Origin: Bacteroidales bacterium
GTDB taxonomy: Bacteria > Bacteroidota > Bacteroidia > Bacteroidales > F082
Assembly (NCBI GenBank): GCA_017530365.1
Contig: JAFXMK010000014.1
Location: 56,829-120,828 of the forward strand
Reading direction: 5' to 3'
DNA length: 64,000 nt
Translations under genes and position numbers: made by a program
Notes under the pieces: model-generated
What the model saw: only the letters and a program-made list of their open reading frames with translations
Databases searched by the model: none
Told to the model about the DNA's origin: nothing
Shown here: positions 54,002 to 63,170 of the stretch, in pieces
How positions within the stretch are numbered: position 1 is the first letter of the stretch
Layout: each line of letters opens with the position of its first letter

Positions 54002-54967
54002 TTACAGATATCTGACGCTTCGGTAGTCTCTCGGCGTTCTGTCGGTGTCTAACTTGAAGCAATAACTCAAAGCGATTTCATGTGAGCCGGGAATATTGTG
54101 GCCCATGGTGTTGATGTCGTATGCATAGCCAAGCACAAAGTCTTTGATGGCTAATCCAATGGTCACGCCAACCGATTCTTGGGGGCGGTAGTTGACACCC
54201 AGTGACAAGAGGTCGTTATAAACCACCTTCATGCCGGCGTTGAGCTGCCAAGAGGAGATGTTGGTCATGAAGTTGACGGATGGGATGAATTTGAATTTCG
54301 ACATGGAATCAAACATGAAAGGATAGCCAACGACTGCATAGAGGGTTCTGTCGGTGGTGAAGCTGGCTGCACTTTCCGACTCGCCCAGGGATCTGCTCGT
54401 GGTGTTGAGGAGGTTGATGCCCGACACGCCAATGTAGAACGATTCGGGAATCTGGAAGAAAAGTCCCGCGCTGAAGTCGAACAGCATGCCGCTCTCTTCG
54501 CCAAGTTGGTTGAGTAAGGGATCACCGGGTTGGCCAGGAACCAAGGAACCGAAATTGACGGCGCGGTTCAGCAACGATGCCGATACGCCAAGTCCCAAGG
54601 TAGAGCCGCCTAAATCGAAATGATAAGCATAACCCAATCCCACGTTGGTGTTTTTCTCATATCCCAATTGGTCGTTCAGCACCGAGAGGCTGATGCCGCC
54701 TCCCAGAGCCGGAATGGGCATGTCAGCTGTAACGAGAAGGGTTTGGGGTGCCAAGCTGTTCCCTAAATCGTCGGTGAATCCACCAGCCCATTGCTGCCTA
54801 TACAAGCCCAGCAGGTTCACGCCTTCGCTCAAGCCGGCAAAGCCAGGGTTGATGTAGGTGTAGGAGTTGTTGTAGTTGGTGAATATCGGAGCCTGCTGCG
54901 CCTTTAATCCCGTCATGGAAAGGATCACGAGGCCAATTGCGAGGACGATGACTTTCAGTTTTGACAT
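54002..54967 (-). CDS. porP: PorP/SprF family type IX secretion membrane protein
   Basis: A 321-aa outer-membrane beta-barrel protein with signal peptide (MSKLKVIVLAIGLVILSMTG, then LKAQ). The mature start QQAPIFTNYNNSYTYINPGF and the later NPGFAGLSEGVNLLGLYRQQW are typical of PorP/SprF proteins. Barrel strands alternate, ending in HEIALSYCFKLDTD. PorP connects the T9SS ring to the outer membrane or anchors cargo. It opens the porP-gldKLMN cluster in the order known from Porphyromonas. Confidence 0.9.
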   Translation of the reverse strand: MSKLKVIVLAIGLVILSMTGLKAQQAPIFTNYNNSYTYINPGFAGLSEGVNLLGLYRQQWAGGFTDDLGNSLAPQTLLVTADMPIPALGGGISLSVLNDQLGYEKNTNVGLGYAYHFDLGGSTLGLGVSASLLNRAVNFGSLVPGQPGDPLLNQLGEESGMLFDFSAGLFFQIPESFYIGVSGINLLNTTSRSLGESESAASFTTDRTLYAVVGYPFMFDSMSKFKFIPSVNFMTNISSWQLNAGMKVVYNDLLSLGVNYRPQESVGVTIGLAIKDFVLGYAYDINTMGHNIPGSHEIALSYCFKLDTDRTPRDYRSVRYL

Positions 54968-55030
54968 ATTCCGACAGACTATGAAACGAGCGGCTAAATT
55001 ACAAAAAATTTATATGCAACAATGAGAAAA

Positions 55031-56506
55031 TCATCTGAAAAGTTTAATAACGTCGTTGCCATTGGCAAAAATCACCAAAGCAAGGACCAAAATCAAGCCG
55101 ATATACTCAGCGATTTCCATGAATTTGTCGCTGGGCTTTCTCCTGGTGATGATCTCGTAGAGGAGGAACAGGATGTGTCCGCCGTCGAGGGCTGGGATGG
55201 GCAATATGTTCATTACGGCAAGGGCGATGGACAGGAAGGCGGTGAGTCGCCAGAACATGCTCCAGACCCAGCTGTCGGGGAAGATCTTGCCGATGGAGAT
55301 GAAGCCTCCCACACTCTCGTATGCCTTGGTGCTCGGGTTGAAGATCAGCTTGAGCTGTTTCCAGTAGTCGGAGATCTCGGAGAAGGTCTTGGAGAATCCT
55401 GCGGGGACTGCCTGCCAGAAGGTGTAGTCTTTGGTCTCCAGGTTGAAATACTCGCTCAATGGAGCTAGATAGGCGCCCACGACAGCGTCTTCACCGAGGT
55501 GCATGGGTAGCGCCAAGGTATCGAAATCGCGGTCAACGACAATACTGACATCTTGGTTTTTAAACTGCTTGATATGCTTGACAAAGTCTTGGTAATACGG
55601 GGTCGGTATGTCGTTGATGCCGATGATGATGTCGCCGACTTCCAGCCCGCCCGCTTGGGCAGCGCTGTTATCGATGATGCCCGAAACCATGAACGGTATC
55701 CTGTAAGAGATGAAAGTGCCGTTTTGGCTGCTCAGTAGCTTGCTCAGCGCATCGTCGGGCAGGGTGACGACCATGGTCTTTCCATCGCGTTCCACCTCGA
55801 TGGTCTTGGCCTTCTCGAGGATGATCTGCATGGGAATTTCCTGGAAGTTGGCGATGGTTTTTCCGTCAACGGAAAGGATCTTGTCGCCGTCGCGGAGACC
55901 GAACTCATACCCCAGGCTATCAACGGTGATACCGTATTTGTTGACCTCAGTGGTGGGCAGGTATTGTTCGCCGTAGTTCGACAACAGCCCGATATAGATG
56001 GCGATGGCGAGCACCACGTTCATGAACACGCCGGCCACCATGATGATGAAACGCTGCCAGGCGGGTTTCGAACGGAACTCCCAATCCTTGGGCGGCTGCT
56101 TCATCTGTTCCTTATCCATCGACTCGTCGATCATGCCGGCGATCTTGTTGTAACCGCCCAGCGGGAACCAACCGATGCCATACTCGGTGGAGTCGCTGCG
56201 ACGCCAGTCGTCTTCAGGCAAGGTGTTCACATCGATAGGCTCGAATTCCACTTCTTTTTTGCCATCCTCATTGCGTTTTTCGATCTTATTGTATTTCTCG
56301 GGGACATTCTTCGAGAAGAACTTGAAACGCCATTTACCGTTCACTTTCTTGCAACGGAAGAGGGAGAAGCCCCAGTCGAAAAACAGATAGAACTTATCCA
56401 CTCTGACTTTGAAGAGCTTGGCGGCGCCGAAGTGACCCAGTTCGTGGACGAAAATCAAAATGGATAGCGCTAAGAAAAATTGAAGGACCTTAGTGAGGAT
56501 GATCAT
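55031..56506 (-). CDS. rseP: RIP zinc metalloprotease RseP (site-2 protease)
   Basis: A 491-aa intramembrane protease. The active-site motif HELGH is at residues 21-25 in the first membrane helix (FVHELGHFGAAK), and the third metal ligand lies in NILPIPALDGGHILFL near residue 440. Two PDZ-like regions lie between (DSLGYEFGLRDGDKILSVDG at about 195-215 and AAQAGGLEVGDIIIGIND at about 285-302). A charged insertion (about residues 70-95, EKRNEDGKKEVEF) follows the first helix. Such proteases cleave anti-sigma factors or signal-peptide remnants. It is 17 bases downstream of the M23-like gene, an evident operon. Confidence 0.93.
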   Translation of the reverse strand: MIILTKVLQFFLALSILIFVHELGHFGAAKLFKVRVDKFYLFFDWGFSLFRCKKVNGKWRFKFFSKNVPEKYNKIEKRNEDGKKEVEFEPIDVNTLPEDDWRRSDSTEYGIGWFPLGGYNKIAGMIDESMDKEQMKQPPKDWEFRSKPAWQRFIIMVAGVFMNVVLAIAIYIGLLSNYGEQYLPTTEVNKYGITVDSLGYEFGLRDGDKILSVDGKTIANFQEIPMQIILEKAKTIEVERDGKTMVVTLPDDALSKLLSSQNGTFISYRIPFMVSGIIDNSAAQAGGLEVGDIIIGINDIPTPYYQDFVKHIKQFKNQDVSIVVDRDFDTLALPMHLGEDAVVGAYLAPLSEYFNLETKDYTFWQAVPAGFSKTFSEISDYWKQLKLIFNPSTKAYESVGGFISIGKIFPDSWVWSMFWRLTAFLSIALAVMNILPIPALDGGHILFLLYEIITRRKPSDKFMEIAEYIGLILVLALVIFANGNDVIKLFR

Positions 56507-56523
56507 TTTTAAAGAATTAAGAA

Positions 56524-57387
56524 TTATTCGGGATGTTCAAAATTGATGTATTTCACGGGATTCAACGACATGCCGTTGTGCCATAGCTCGAAATGGAGTT
56601 GGGGTTCGCTGATGGTTTCGCCCGACTTGCCAAGGATGGCGATGGCTTCTCCTGCTTTGACGAAATCGCCTTCTTTTTTCAGGAGGACTGCATTGTGTTT
56701 GTATGCCGAGAAATAGTTGTTTTCGTGTTGGATTCCAAGGGTATAGCCGAAGTCGTAGGTCCACGAGGCAAAGATGACAGTGCCGTCGAGCACGGCTTTG
56801 ATCACTTGGTTTTCGGGGGCTGCGATGTCAATGCCATAGTGGCCGTTGTCGGGGTCGTAGTCTTGGATGATGTTACCTGTCAGTGGGGTGAAGAAGTTGT
56901 CTGCTCCAAAGGAGTGTGTGCCTTTGACTAGGTTGCTACTCATTCGCAAATTGTAAAGGTTGGCTTCTTCAAATTCTGCCCTCAGGGCTGAATCTTGGAC
57001 TGATTTTCTGATCTCGATGGTGTCGATATCGAACCCGAGCAAGGGGGCGTAGATGTCGCGCTGTTCCAAGCTGTCGGCGGCAAAGTCGTATCCTTCGATG
57101 ACCATTTTCAGGTTTTTGAAATAGATATCCTTTCGGTACAGCTCCCTCTCGATGGAGTCGGTGCGGCGGTGCAGGGCATAGATCTCGCGTTCCATCTTGG
57201 ATTTGTCGGAATAGCCGGGAAGGTATTCGCGTAAAGGCGTGCACAGAAGAACGATGGCAGAGAGTGCCATAGTGACGAGGAGGATGAGAGCGGTGATGAG
57301 GCCGAGCTGCATTGGGCTTAGCTTGTCGAGCTGTTGCCACCACCGGACTTTCTCTGCAGGTTTCTTGTTTTCTGTTGCTTCCGACAT
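56524..57387 (-). CDS. Membrane-anchored M23 (LytM) family protein with an altered active site
   Basis: A 287-aa protein: short cytoplasmic N-terminus, membrane helix at about residues 30-50 (LGLITALILLVTMALSAIVL), coiled-coil stretch (about 60-105) and a C-terminal LytM domain (about 165-282). Zinc ligands by motif are His183 and Asp187 (HYGID) and His265 (LHFELW); His231 lies in YKHN. The first His of the HxH motif is Gln263 (PQLHFEL), so one catalytic His is missing. It may be a degenerate regulator of cell-wall amidases rather than an active endopeptidase. The gene is upstream of rseP. Confidence 0.85.
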   Translation of the reverse strand: MSEATENKKPAEKVRWWQQLDKLSPMQLGLITALILLVTMALSAIVLLCTPLREYLPGYSDKSKMEREIYALHRRTDSIERELYRKDIYFKNLKMVIEGYDFAADSLEQRDIYAPLLGFDIDTIEIRKSVQDSALRAEFEEANLYNLRMSSNLVKGTHSFGADNFFTPLTGNIIQDYDPDNGHYGIDIAAPENQVIKAVLDGTVIFASWTYDFGYTLGIQHENNYFSAYKHNAVLLKKEGDFVKAGEAIAILGKSGETISEPQLHFELWHNGMSLNPVKYINFEHPE

Positions 57388-57405
57388 TGTATGAAATTAA
57401 ACCTG

Positions 57406-57413
57406 CAAAAATA
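57406..57413 (-). promoter_or_regulatory. -7 box TATTTTTG for the M23-rseP operon
   Basis: Minus-strand TATTTTTGC 18 bases before the ATG at 57387, in the 57-base gap behind the C25-like gene. Confidence 0.6.
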
Positions 57414-57444
57414 CATAATTATTGTTTATTCGTCGCAATTATCC

Positions 57445-58785
57445 TTACAACCTTCGTTCAATGAGTGTGATCTGGCCTTTACAAGTACCATTGGTGCAAT
57501 GGAAGAAGTTTACCAACGGGTCGCCGATGATGGTGAGGCCGAAGTTCCAGCAAAGTAAAGAATCTACATTATTGACATTTGTATTTTTGTTTCTCCACCA
57601 ATCAACTAAAGATTGTCCCATTGTTTCTCCATTGTGTAATGAAGAATAAAACTTCGCAAAAGGATACATACCTCCAACTTTTGTACTACCAACAACGGAA
57701 AGCCCTTCTGAATTTGGCGAATAAATATAATCTCCTGCCAAAAAGGCGTGCGAAGGCATTGTGTCTATGGTCCAGCAACAAGCACTGCAACAAAACAAGT
57801 TGAGGCCGAGAGTTTTAATATTATGCGAATATAATTCGCCGCCCCATAAAGTATCATGAGTATATTCATTAATAGGCACATGAGAATAAAAAAAAGAATG
57901 AGCAGCAAGTTGAACGAATTCGTATCTGTAGTTACTTAATCTTTCTAAATAATCAGGTTTTCCATAAATAGATGGATTGCCATCGGGAGTGAAACTTTCT
58001 TTATAACCTCCATATAGATTAGATATGTGGTTTGAAAAGTATGAATTGTTTTGCCAAGATTTATCAGTATATGCCAACGCATATTTTTTATTCACTTTTC
58101 GATGACCAATCCAGTACTTATGGTTTTTATTCAAATACAATCGCATCCCTTCTATTTCACCAATGAGGTTTCCCATGTTGGCGGTTGATATACGTCCAAT
58201 AAATATCTCGGGTTTCATATCTCCCGAATAATGGTCAAAAAAGTTGTCATTATTTTGATCCGACCAAACACCTGTTAGATCCATATAATATAAATCACAC
58301 GGCCAAATCGCTATTTCATTGTCATGGATAGCATCAGCTGTTTTATAGAAAGAGGGGGCGATGTCTCCTATTAAAACACATCCATCCAAATTGTTTTGAT
58401 AGCTAACGATTAAGCTCTTGATGTCGAGACAAGTTTCTGAGTCAACTTGCTCCATAATTACATTGCAACCATATACATAATGAATATCATATGCATATCT
58501 ATTAATTTCAAAATCCAAATCTGAATATAAGGTTGAATCAACAACAATCAATACTTTACGGAGCAAATTTGCTTGATTGGACGCAGGAATGTTCATGATT
58601 TGGGTATGTGAAAACAAGCCTTGTGGTAATTGAGTATAGCGATTACTTACAGTTGTGGGGTTGTGATCATATTCATTGAATAGTCCTGATAAATTAATCT
58701 GACCATTGTTTTCTTGGCTAAATAATAAAGCCGTTTTTACAATATAAATTGATAAAAACAACACGATTCTTATACTTTTTTTCAT
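57445..58785 (-). CDS. C25 (gingipain-fold) peptidase-like protein, copy B, C-terminally truncated
   Basis: A 446-aa secreted protein (signal peptide MKKSIRIVLFLSIYIVKTAL ending near LFSQ). Gingipain-type landmarks: WPCDLYYMDLTGVWSDQNND and PEIFIGRIST before the active-site half; the putative catalytic pair is His296 (AAHSFFYSH) and a Cys in FCCSACCW (residues 331-338), followed by GLSVVGSTKVGGM. Gingipains have GHGS where AAHS lies here. No T9SS sorting domain is present. Relative to copy A, the DNA lacks 176 bp between the codons for TLI and the ancestral C-terminus; the frame shifts and stops at ERRL, while the old end (CKDNCDE codons and stop) remains out of frame downstream. It starts in an ATGA overlap with the partner gene. 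Confidence 0.75.
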   Translation of the reverse strand: MKKSIRIVLFLSIYIVKTALLFSQENNGQINLSGLFNEYDHNPTTVSNRYTQLPQGLFSHTQIMNIPASNQANLLRKVLIVVDSTLYSDLDFEINRYAYDIHYVYGCNVIMEQVDSETCLDIKSLIVSYQNNLDGCVLIGDIAPSFYKTADAIHDNEIAIWPCDLYYMDLTGVWSDQNNDNFFDHYSGDMKPEIFIGRISTANMGNLIGEIEGMRLYLNKNHKYWIGHRKVNKKYALAYTDKSWQNNSYFSNHISNLYGGYKESFTPDGNPSIYGKPDYLERLSNYRYEFVQLAAHSFFYSHVPINEYTHDTLWGGELYSHNIKTLGLNLFCCSACCWTIDTMPSHAFLAGDYIYSPNSEGLSVVGSTKVGGMYPFAKFYSSLHNGETMGQSLVDWWRNKNTNVNNVDSLLCWNFGLTIIGDPLVNFFHCTNGTCKGQITLIERRL

Positions 58786-60176
58786 TGTATTACCACCTTT
58801 CTGGACGCTGTTTGTCCGTTTTCAAAAACAATCTGAATGATAGCCATGTCCTTAAATTCCTTCAAATCAAGTGAGACTTGTTTTGAATTGTAGGATCTGT
58901 TTAGCAATTCGCACCCCATGTAGTCGTAAACATAGATACTATTGATCGGCTGCTCCGAAACAATTTCAACGAACCCTTTTGTTGGATTTGGATAGATCTG
59001 TATTTCAGAAAGTGAGCTTTCTTGTACATTTGTTGTTATAGTCGCTTCAGAGATATAAACACGATAATATGGGTTGAATTCATTGTTGATTTTGAGTGTT
59101 GATGTCAAAGTAGCTGCTAACTCCGCGCCTCTCCATATGGTATCATTGCCAACAATAATTGCGCTACCATAATTAATTCTTTCATTGTCAAGATAATAGT
59201 TTTTGTTACCACTATAAAAAGCCAACTCCAATCCAGGTAATGGAACATGCCCAACAGCCGGGCATGGCGCATCCTGCAATATTCCGTATAAGGTCTTTTC
59301 TTCTAGCGATTGTAAAACAACGATGTCAAAAGAAAGGAATACGCTACCAAATATGTCATAACGAGCGGTTTTCACACCGCCAACCGTAACAGGTGTATTT
59401 TCTTCATAAAGAGCTGAATTGATAAAACCATGTTGTAAGACTTCTTTAATGGTAAGATAATAATAATCGGTTCCATCGTTTACTGCTAGGCATGGAACAT
59501 CCATGTGTAAGCCATTACTAAGGGTAAGGGTACCTTCTATATTATCGGTGGCGACGCCAAATGGAATAGCAAAAACTAAGTTAAAAACAGGAACTGGTTC
59601 GCCATAATAATCAGGCCAAGTTTCATGTGTGCCAACAAAAATATATTGTGAAGTGGAGTTAATAGTAACTCCATTAACTATCCAAGTATAATCCGTTTGC
59701 AATTCGCCGTCAATAGCAACAAAATAAAGGAGGTCGCCATTTATATTATAGATAGCGTATGCTTCAATCGGATCGGGGTTTTGATAAGCTATGGGACTAA
59801 GCCACCCCATCCAATATATGCGAGAATTATAATACAAATAATCGGCATTTATCAGTTCTTGTATATCAATAACACCAAACCTTTCCCCGTTCCCATCTTC
59901 CATTTCCAAAATGGTTCCCACGACCTCAACTTCGTTGCCGACAGGGATGGTATCATAATGAATAACCAAATCTTCCAGATAAGGATTCGGCCAGTAGTTG
60001 TCCACCATGACGTAATAGGTCTCGCCTTCGGCCATAATGGCAAAGCGGCTGTCGCAGACGTTCTGTTCGAAATAGGGAGCGGCGACGCGGCTCACCACGC
60101 CGGTGATGGTGTCCTGGGCGATGCCACTATAGGCAGCGACCAGCAGTGTGATTAATAAAATGAGGTTCTTTTTCAT
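58782..60176 (-). CDS. T9SS-sorted partner protein of the C25-like peptidase, copy B
   Basis: A 464-aa secreted protein of unknown family: signal peptide (MKKNLILLITLLVAAYSGIA), then TGVVSRVAAPYFEQNVCDSR and YYVMVDNYWPNPYLEDLVIH. The middle repeats a loose pattern (G-x-V/L ... YYY/YFI ... IxxG-x-V) two or three times, which could be small beta-barrels such as OB folds (inference). The C-terminus is a type A T9SS sorting domain (IQIYPNPTKGFVEIVSEQ ... KVVIQ). The first ~70 residues are almost identical at DNA level to copy A, whereas the rest is highly diverged and more AT-rich. The stop overlaps the C25-like start by 4 bases, so the pair is translationally coupled. Confidence 0.75.
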   Translation of the reverse strand: MKKNLILLITLLVAAYSGIAQDTITGVVSRVAAPYFEQNVCDSRFAIMAEGETYYVMVDNYWPNPYLEDLVIHYDTIPVGNEVEVVGTILEMEDGNGERFGVIDIQELINADYLYYNSRIYWMGWLSPIAYQNPDPIEAYAIYNINGDLLYFVAIDGELQTDYTWIVNGVTINSTSQYIFVGTHETWPDYYGEPVPVFNLVFAIPFGVATDNIEGTLTLSNGLHMDVPCLAVNDGTDYYYLTIKEVLQHGFINSALYEENTPVTVGGVKTARYDIFGSVFLSFDIVVLQSLEEKTLYGILQDAPCPAVGHVPLPGLELAFYSGNKNYYLDNERINYGSAIIVGNDTIWRGAELAATLTSTLKINNEFNPYYRVYISEATITTNVQESSLSEIQIYPNPTKGFVEIVSEQPINSIYVYDYMGCELLNRSYNSKQVSLDLKEFKDMAIIQIVFENGQTASRKVVIQ

Positions 60177-60187
60177 GGCATTGGGTT

Positions 60188-61718
60188 TTATTCATCGCAA
60201 TTATCCTTACAACCTTCGTTCAATATTTCCAGCGTGCTTCCCGACGGGCAAAGGAATTCCCCGTCAATGACCACGGTTGGGGCGTTGAGGATGCAATGGT
60301 CACCCATGGGAATGGTGAATGATCCTGACGTGGGAGCGACCGTGATGCTCTCACTGGCGAGATAGTAGGACAACGGCGAGTTGGAGTTGTCGTATGAGAT
60401 GAGTGTGATCTGATCTTTACAAGAGCCGTTAGTGCAATGGAAGAAGTTGACCAAAGGGTCGCCGATGATGGTGAGACCGAAGAACCAACATATTTTTTTG
60501 TTTTTAGTCATTGTTCTGTAATAGTTAGTTAGCCACCAATTAACAAACGCTTGTCCCATGGTTTGTTCATTATGAAGATGTTGGTAAAAAGCGGGCATAT
60601 CCAACATGGATCCAACTTTAGTACAACCCATGAGAGATAATACAGAGGATTTGGGACCATAAACATAGTTTCCGCCTAAATATGCGTAACTATACCAGTT
60701 GCAGGCTGAACAGCAATATAGATTCATACCTATGGCATTTACGCCATTAGCGTATATCTTTGAACTATTAATATAGACCTTTAATGTGTCATAGGAATTT
60801 GTGGCGTTAGGGACAAGTGAATCAAAAATATGTGAATATGAAAAAGAATGGCTTGCCAATTGGACAAACTCGTATTTATCATTTTGGAGTCTTTCAAGAT
60901 AATCATCTGCACAAAAAACTACAGAGTCGGATGTAAATGCTTCATATTGATTTGGTCCGTATAAATATTGAATACCGTTGATGAGGTCGTTTTGAGAATT
61001 GTTCCAGGAAGCATTCGTATATGATAATGCATGTTTTTTGTTTACTTGTCGATGTCCAATCCAAAAAGCATGGTTTTTATCCATATACTTCTCAAATAGT
61101 TCCAAGTTCATCACTCTCGTTTCCAACAAATCTTGTGTAAATCCTTCCAACAAATATCTCGGGATTGAAAGAGCCTGTGTAATCGTCAAAAACATTATTG
61201 TGAGTATTATCAATCCAAACATCGTCTAAATCCATATAATACATATCACAGGGCCACGATGTAAATGTGTTATGATTAATGACATCATAAGCCTCGTACC
61301 ATGCTGGTTCAATGTTTCCAATAAAAACCACGCCACCTAAATTAGTAGAGTTGCTTAAAATAATGTTTTTGACATCAACACATGTTTCGCCCTTTATGAC
61401 AATCATTTGTATTTCGCACCCATAAACATTGTAGATGTCGTAAGCATATCTTCTGATAGGATATTCATATAATGAGTATAGTGTGGAATCTGCAAAGATT
61501 AATATTTTGTCTAATGTGTTACTTTGTGTTCTCTCAGGAAGATGCATGACTTCTGAAACATAAAGATCTCCTTCGTTAACATAAGTGTATGTAACATTCG
61601 GAACCGTAAAATCAATTTCATTGAAATAACCGTTTAATTCTATGATATCCGTTTGGTTTTGTGCTTGTGCTGTAACAATGAATAATAGCAAAAAGAATAT
61701 AATGTGGTATTTTTTCAT
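60188..61718 (-). pseudogene. C25 (gingipain-fold) peptidase-like gene, copy A, interrupted by a one-base frameshift
   Basis: The frame starting at 61718 (signal peptide MKKYHIIFFLLLFIVTAQAQ) encodes the N-terminal half through WPCDMYYMDLDDVWID and PEIFVGRIYTRFVGNESDE, then runs to a stop at 61092. The continuation (LELFEKYMDKNHAFWIGHRQ) is in another frame. Removing one base at about 61106 joins the two exactly in register with copy B. The rest has SHSFSYSH and CCSACNW (putative catalytic His and Cys) and a C-terminal extension (about 55 residues, ITVAPTSGSFTIPMGDHC ... EILNEGCKDNCDE) absent from copy B. It is either a true pseudogene, a phase-variable gene or a sequencing error. The intact gene would encode roughly 510 aa. 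Confidence 0.7.
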
Positions 61719-63163
61719 TTGACAATTATTTTTGAAGTTATAACATTACAATTACTTAATTCTATTTGGATAAATAATAAACCATGGATTCCAAGATTAC
61801 TGAATTGAATGTTATTATCCCTGCATGGTTTTGATATAATGAGACATCCTTTAGAATCCATTATGTCAACATGTGTGATGACATGGCCTTTGCTGTAAAT
61901 GTATATAACATCATCTGCCGGGTTTGGAAATACTTGAATTTCTGGTAAATCCAACTCATCAACTCCAGTCAAACCATCTATTCCCGTAATAATAATATAG
62001 AAAACAGGATTTCTATAGTTGTTCATTACGATACTTGGAATAAAGGTAGCTGTTGCTTCTTGGCCAAAATCATAATAAATGGTATCGTTGCCTATTATAA
62101 AGGCATTATATAAATAACTGTAAGATTGAGGATCCCAAACTTTAGGATTATCAATATAAAACTCCATATAATAATCTCCATAACAGCTAAATGCCATGTC
62201 TGCGCCTGGTATTGGAGGCCCCATACCTATATATGGCGTTCCTGCAACTGTCAACGTTCCAGCGAGAGTTGTTTGCTCCTCCGTTTCCATTTTTATGACT
62301 TCAAATGCATTGAAAGGTGCGCCAAACAAGTCATAACGGATAAACGCAAAGCCACCAGCATCAACTGTTGTGTTGTTTCCAAAGGCATTCCTGATGTCAT
62401 AAAGCGTGTATCTGTTTTGAAGTGCTCCTTTGTTCGTGACATAATGATGTGCCTCTCCATCAAAAACTGAAAGGTAAGGCGATTCCTCACGAGGCCAAGA
62501 AAGGCATAAATCGTTTTCAGTAGTAAGAATTCCGTTTATGCTTAAATCTTCTTGATCCATTGGTTGAGCATCAATCAGTTCGTAGACGAGGAAAGTGTTG
62601 CCGTTATAGTCGGTCAAGCTGTCACTTTCGCCAACAAACAGATACCGTTTGTCCTCAACAAGTGTTCGGCCATTGATGACAAATGGACGTTCTGTCTGGA
62701 GTTCTCCATTTATAGTAATGAAATAGAATTCTGTTCCGGTGTATTTGTCAAAACTTGCTGCCAAAACAGGATCTGGTCCCGAATACGAAACACTGCGATA
62801 GCCAAAAAAACCAGGAATATGCCGATGTGTAGAGTTCAGGTTCTTGCTGATGTCAATAGTCCGAAAAGCATCCCCATTCCCATCTTCCATTCCCAAAATG
62901 GTTCCCATGACTTCAACATCGTTGCCGACCGGAATGGTGTCGTAATGGATGACCAGTTCCTCCAGATAAGGATTCGGCCAATAGTTGTCCACCATGACGT
63001 AATAGGTCTCGCCTTCGGCCATAATGGCAAAGCGGCTGTCGCAGACGTTCTGTTCGAAATAGGGAGCGGCGACGCGGCTCACCACGCCAGTGAGGGTGTC
63101 TTGGGCGAAGCCTTGGAAGGCTATCGCCAGCAGTATGAATAATAGAGTAAAGGTCTTTTTCAT
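61715..63163 (-). CDS. T9SS-sorted partner protein of the C25-like peptidase, copy A
   Basis: A 482-aa secreted protein, paralogous to the 58782-60176 gene. The signal peptide is MKKTFTLLFILLAIAFQGFA; the start at 63163 gives it directly. The following TLTGVVSRVAAPYFEQNV and NYWPNPYLEELVIHYDTIPV are shared with copy B. Later segments (RTLVEDKRYLFVGESDSLTD, HHYVTNKGALQNRYTLYDIR) correspond only loosely. The C-terminus is a type A sorting domain (IQVFPNPADDVIYIYSKG ... SKIIVK). It overlaps the C25-like start by 4 bases, the same coupling as in copy B, suggesting that partner and peptidase are made in fixed proportion and may act together at the surface. Confidence 0.75.
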   Translation of the reverse strand: MKKTFTLLFILLAIAFQGFAQDTLTGVVSRVAAPYFEQNVCDSRFAIMAEGETYYVMVDNYWPNPYLEELVIHYDTIPVGNDVEVMGTILGMEDGNGDAFRTIDISKNLNSTHRHIPGFFGYRSVSYSGPDPVLAASFDKYTGTEFYFITINGELQTERPFVINGRTLVEDKRYLFVGESDSLTDYNGNTFLVYELIDAQPMDQEDLSINGILTTENDLCLSWPREESPYLSVFDGEAHHYVTNKGALQNRYTLYDIRNAFGNNTTVDAGGFAFIRYDLFGAPFNAFEVIKMETEEQTTLAGTLTVAGTPYIGMGPPIPGADMAFSCYGDYYMEFYIDNPKVWDPQSYSYLYNAFIIGNDTIYYDFGQEATATFIPSIVMNNYRNPVFYIIITGIDGLTGVDELDLPEIQVFPNPADDVIYIYSKGHVITHVDIMDSKGCLIISKPCRDNNIQFSNLGIHGLLFIQIELSNCNVITSKIIVK

Positions 63164-63170
63164 GGCTCCG

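Noticed and set aside
57406-57444. Rho-independent terminator after the C25-like copy B gene
   Set aside because: I found only AT-rich sequence and the M23 promoter there, no convincing stem-loop.
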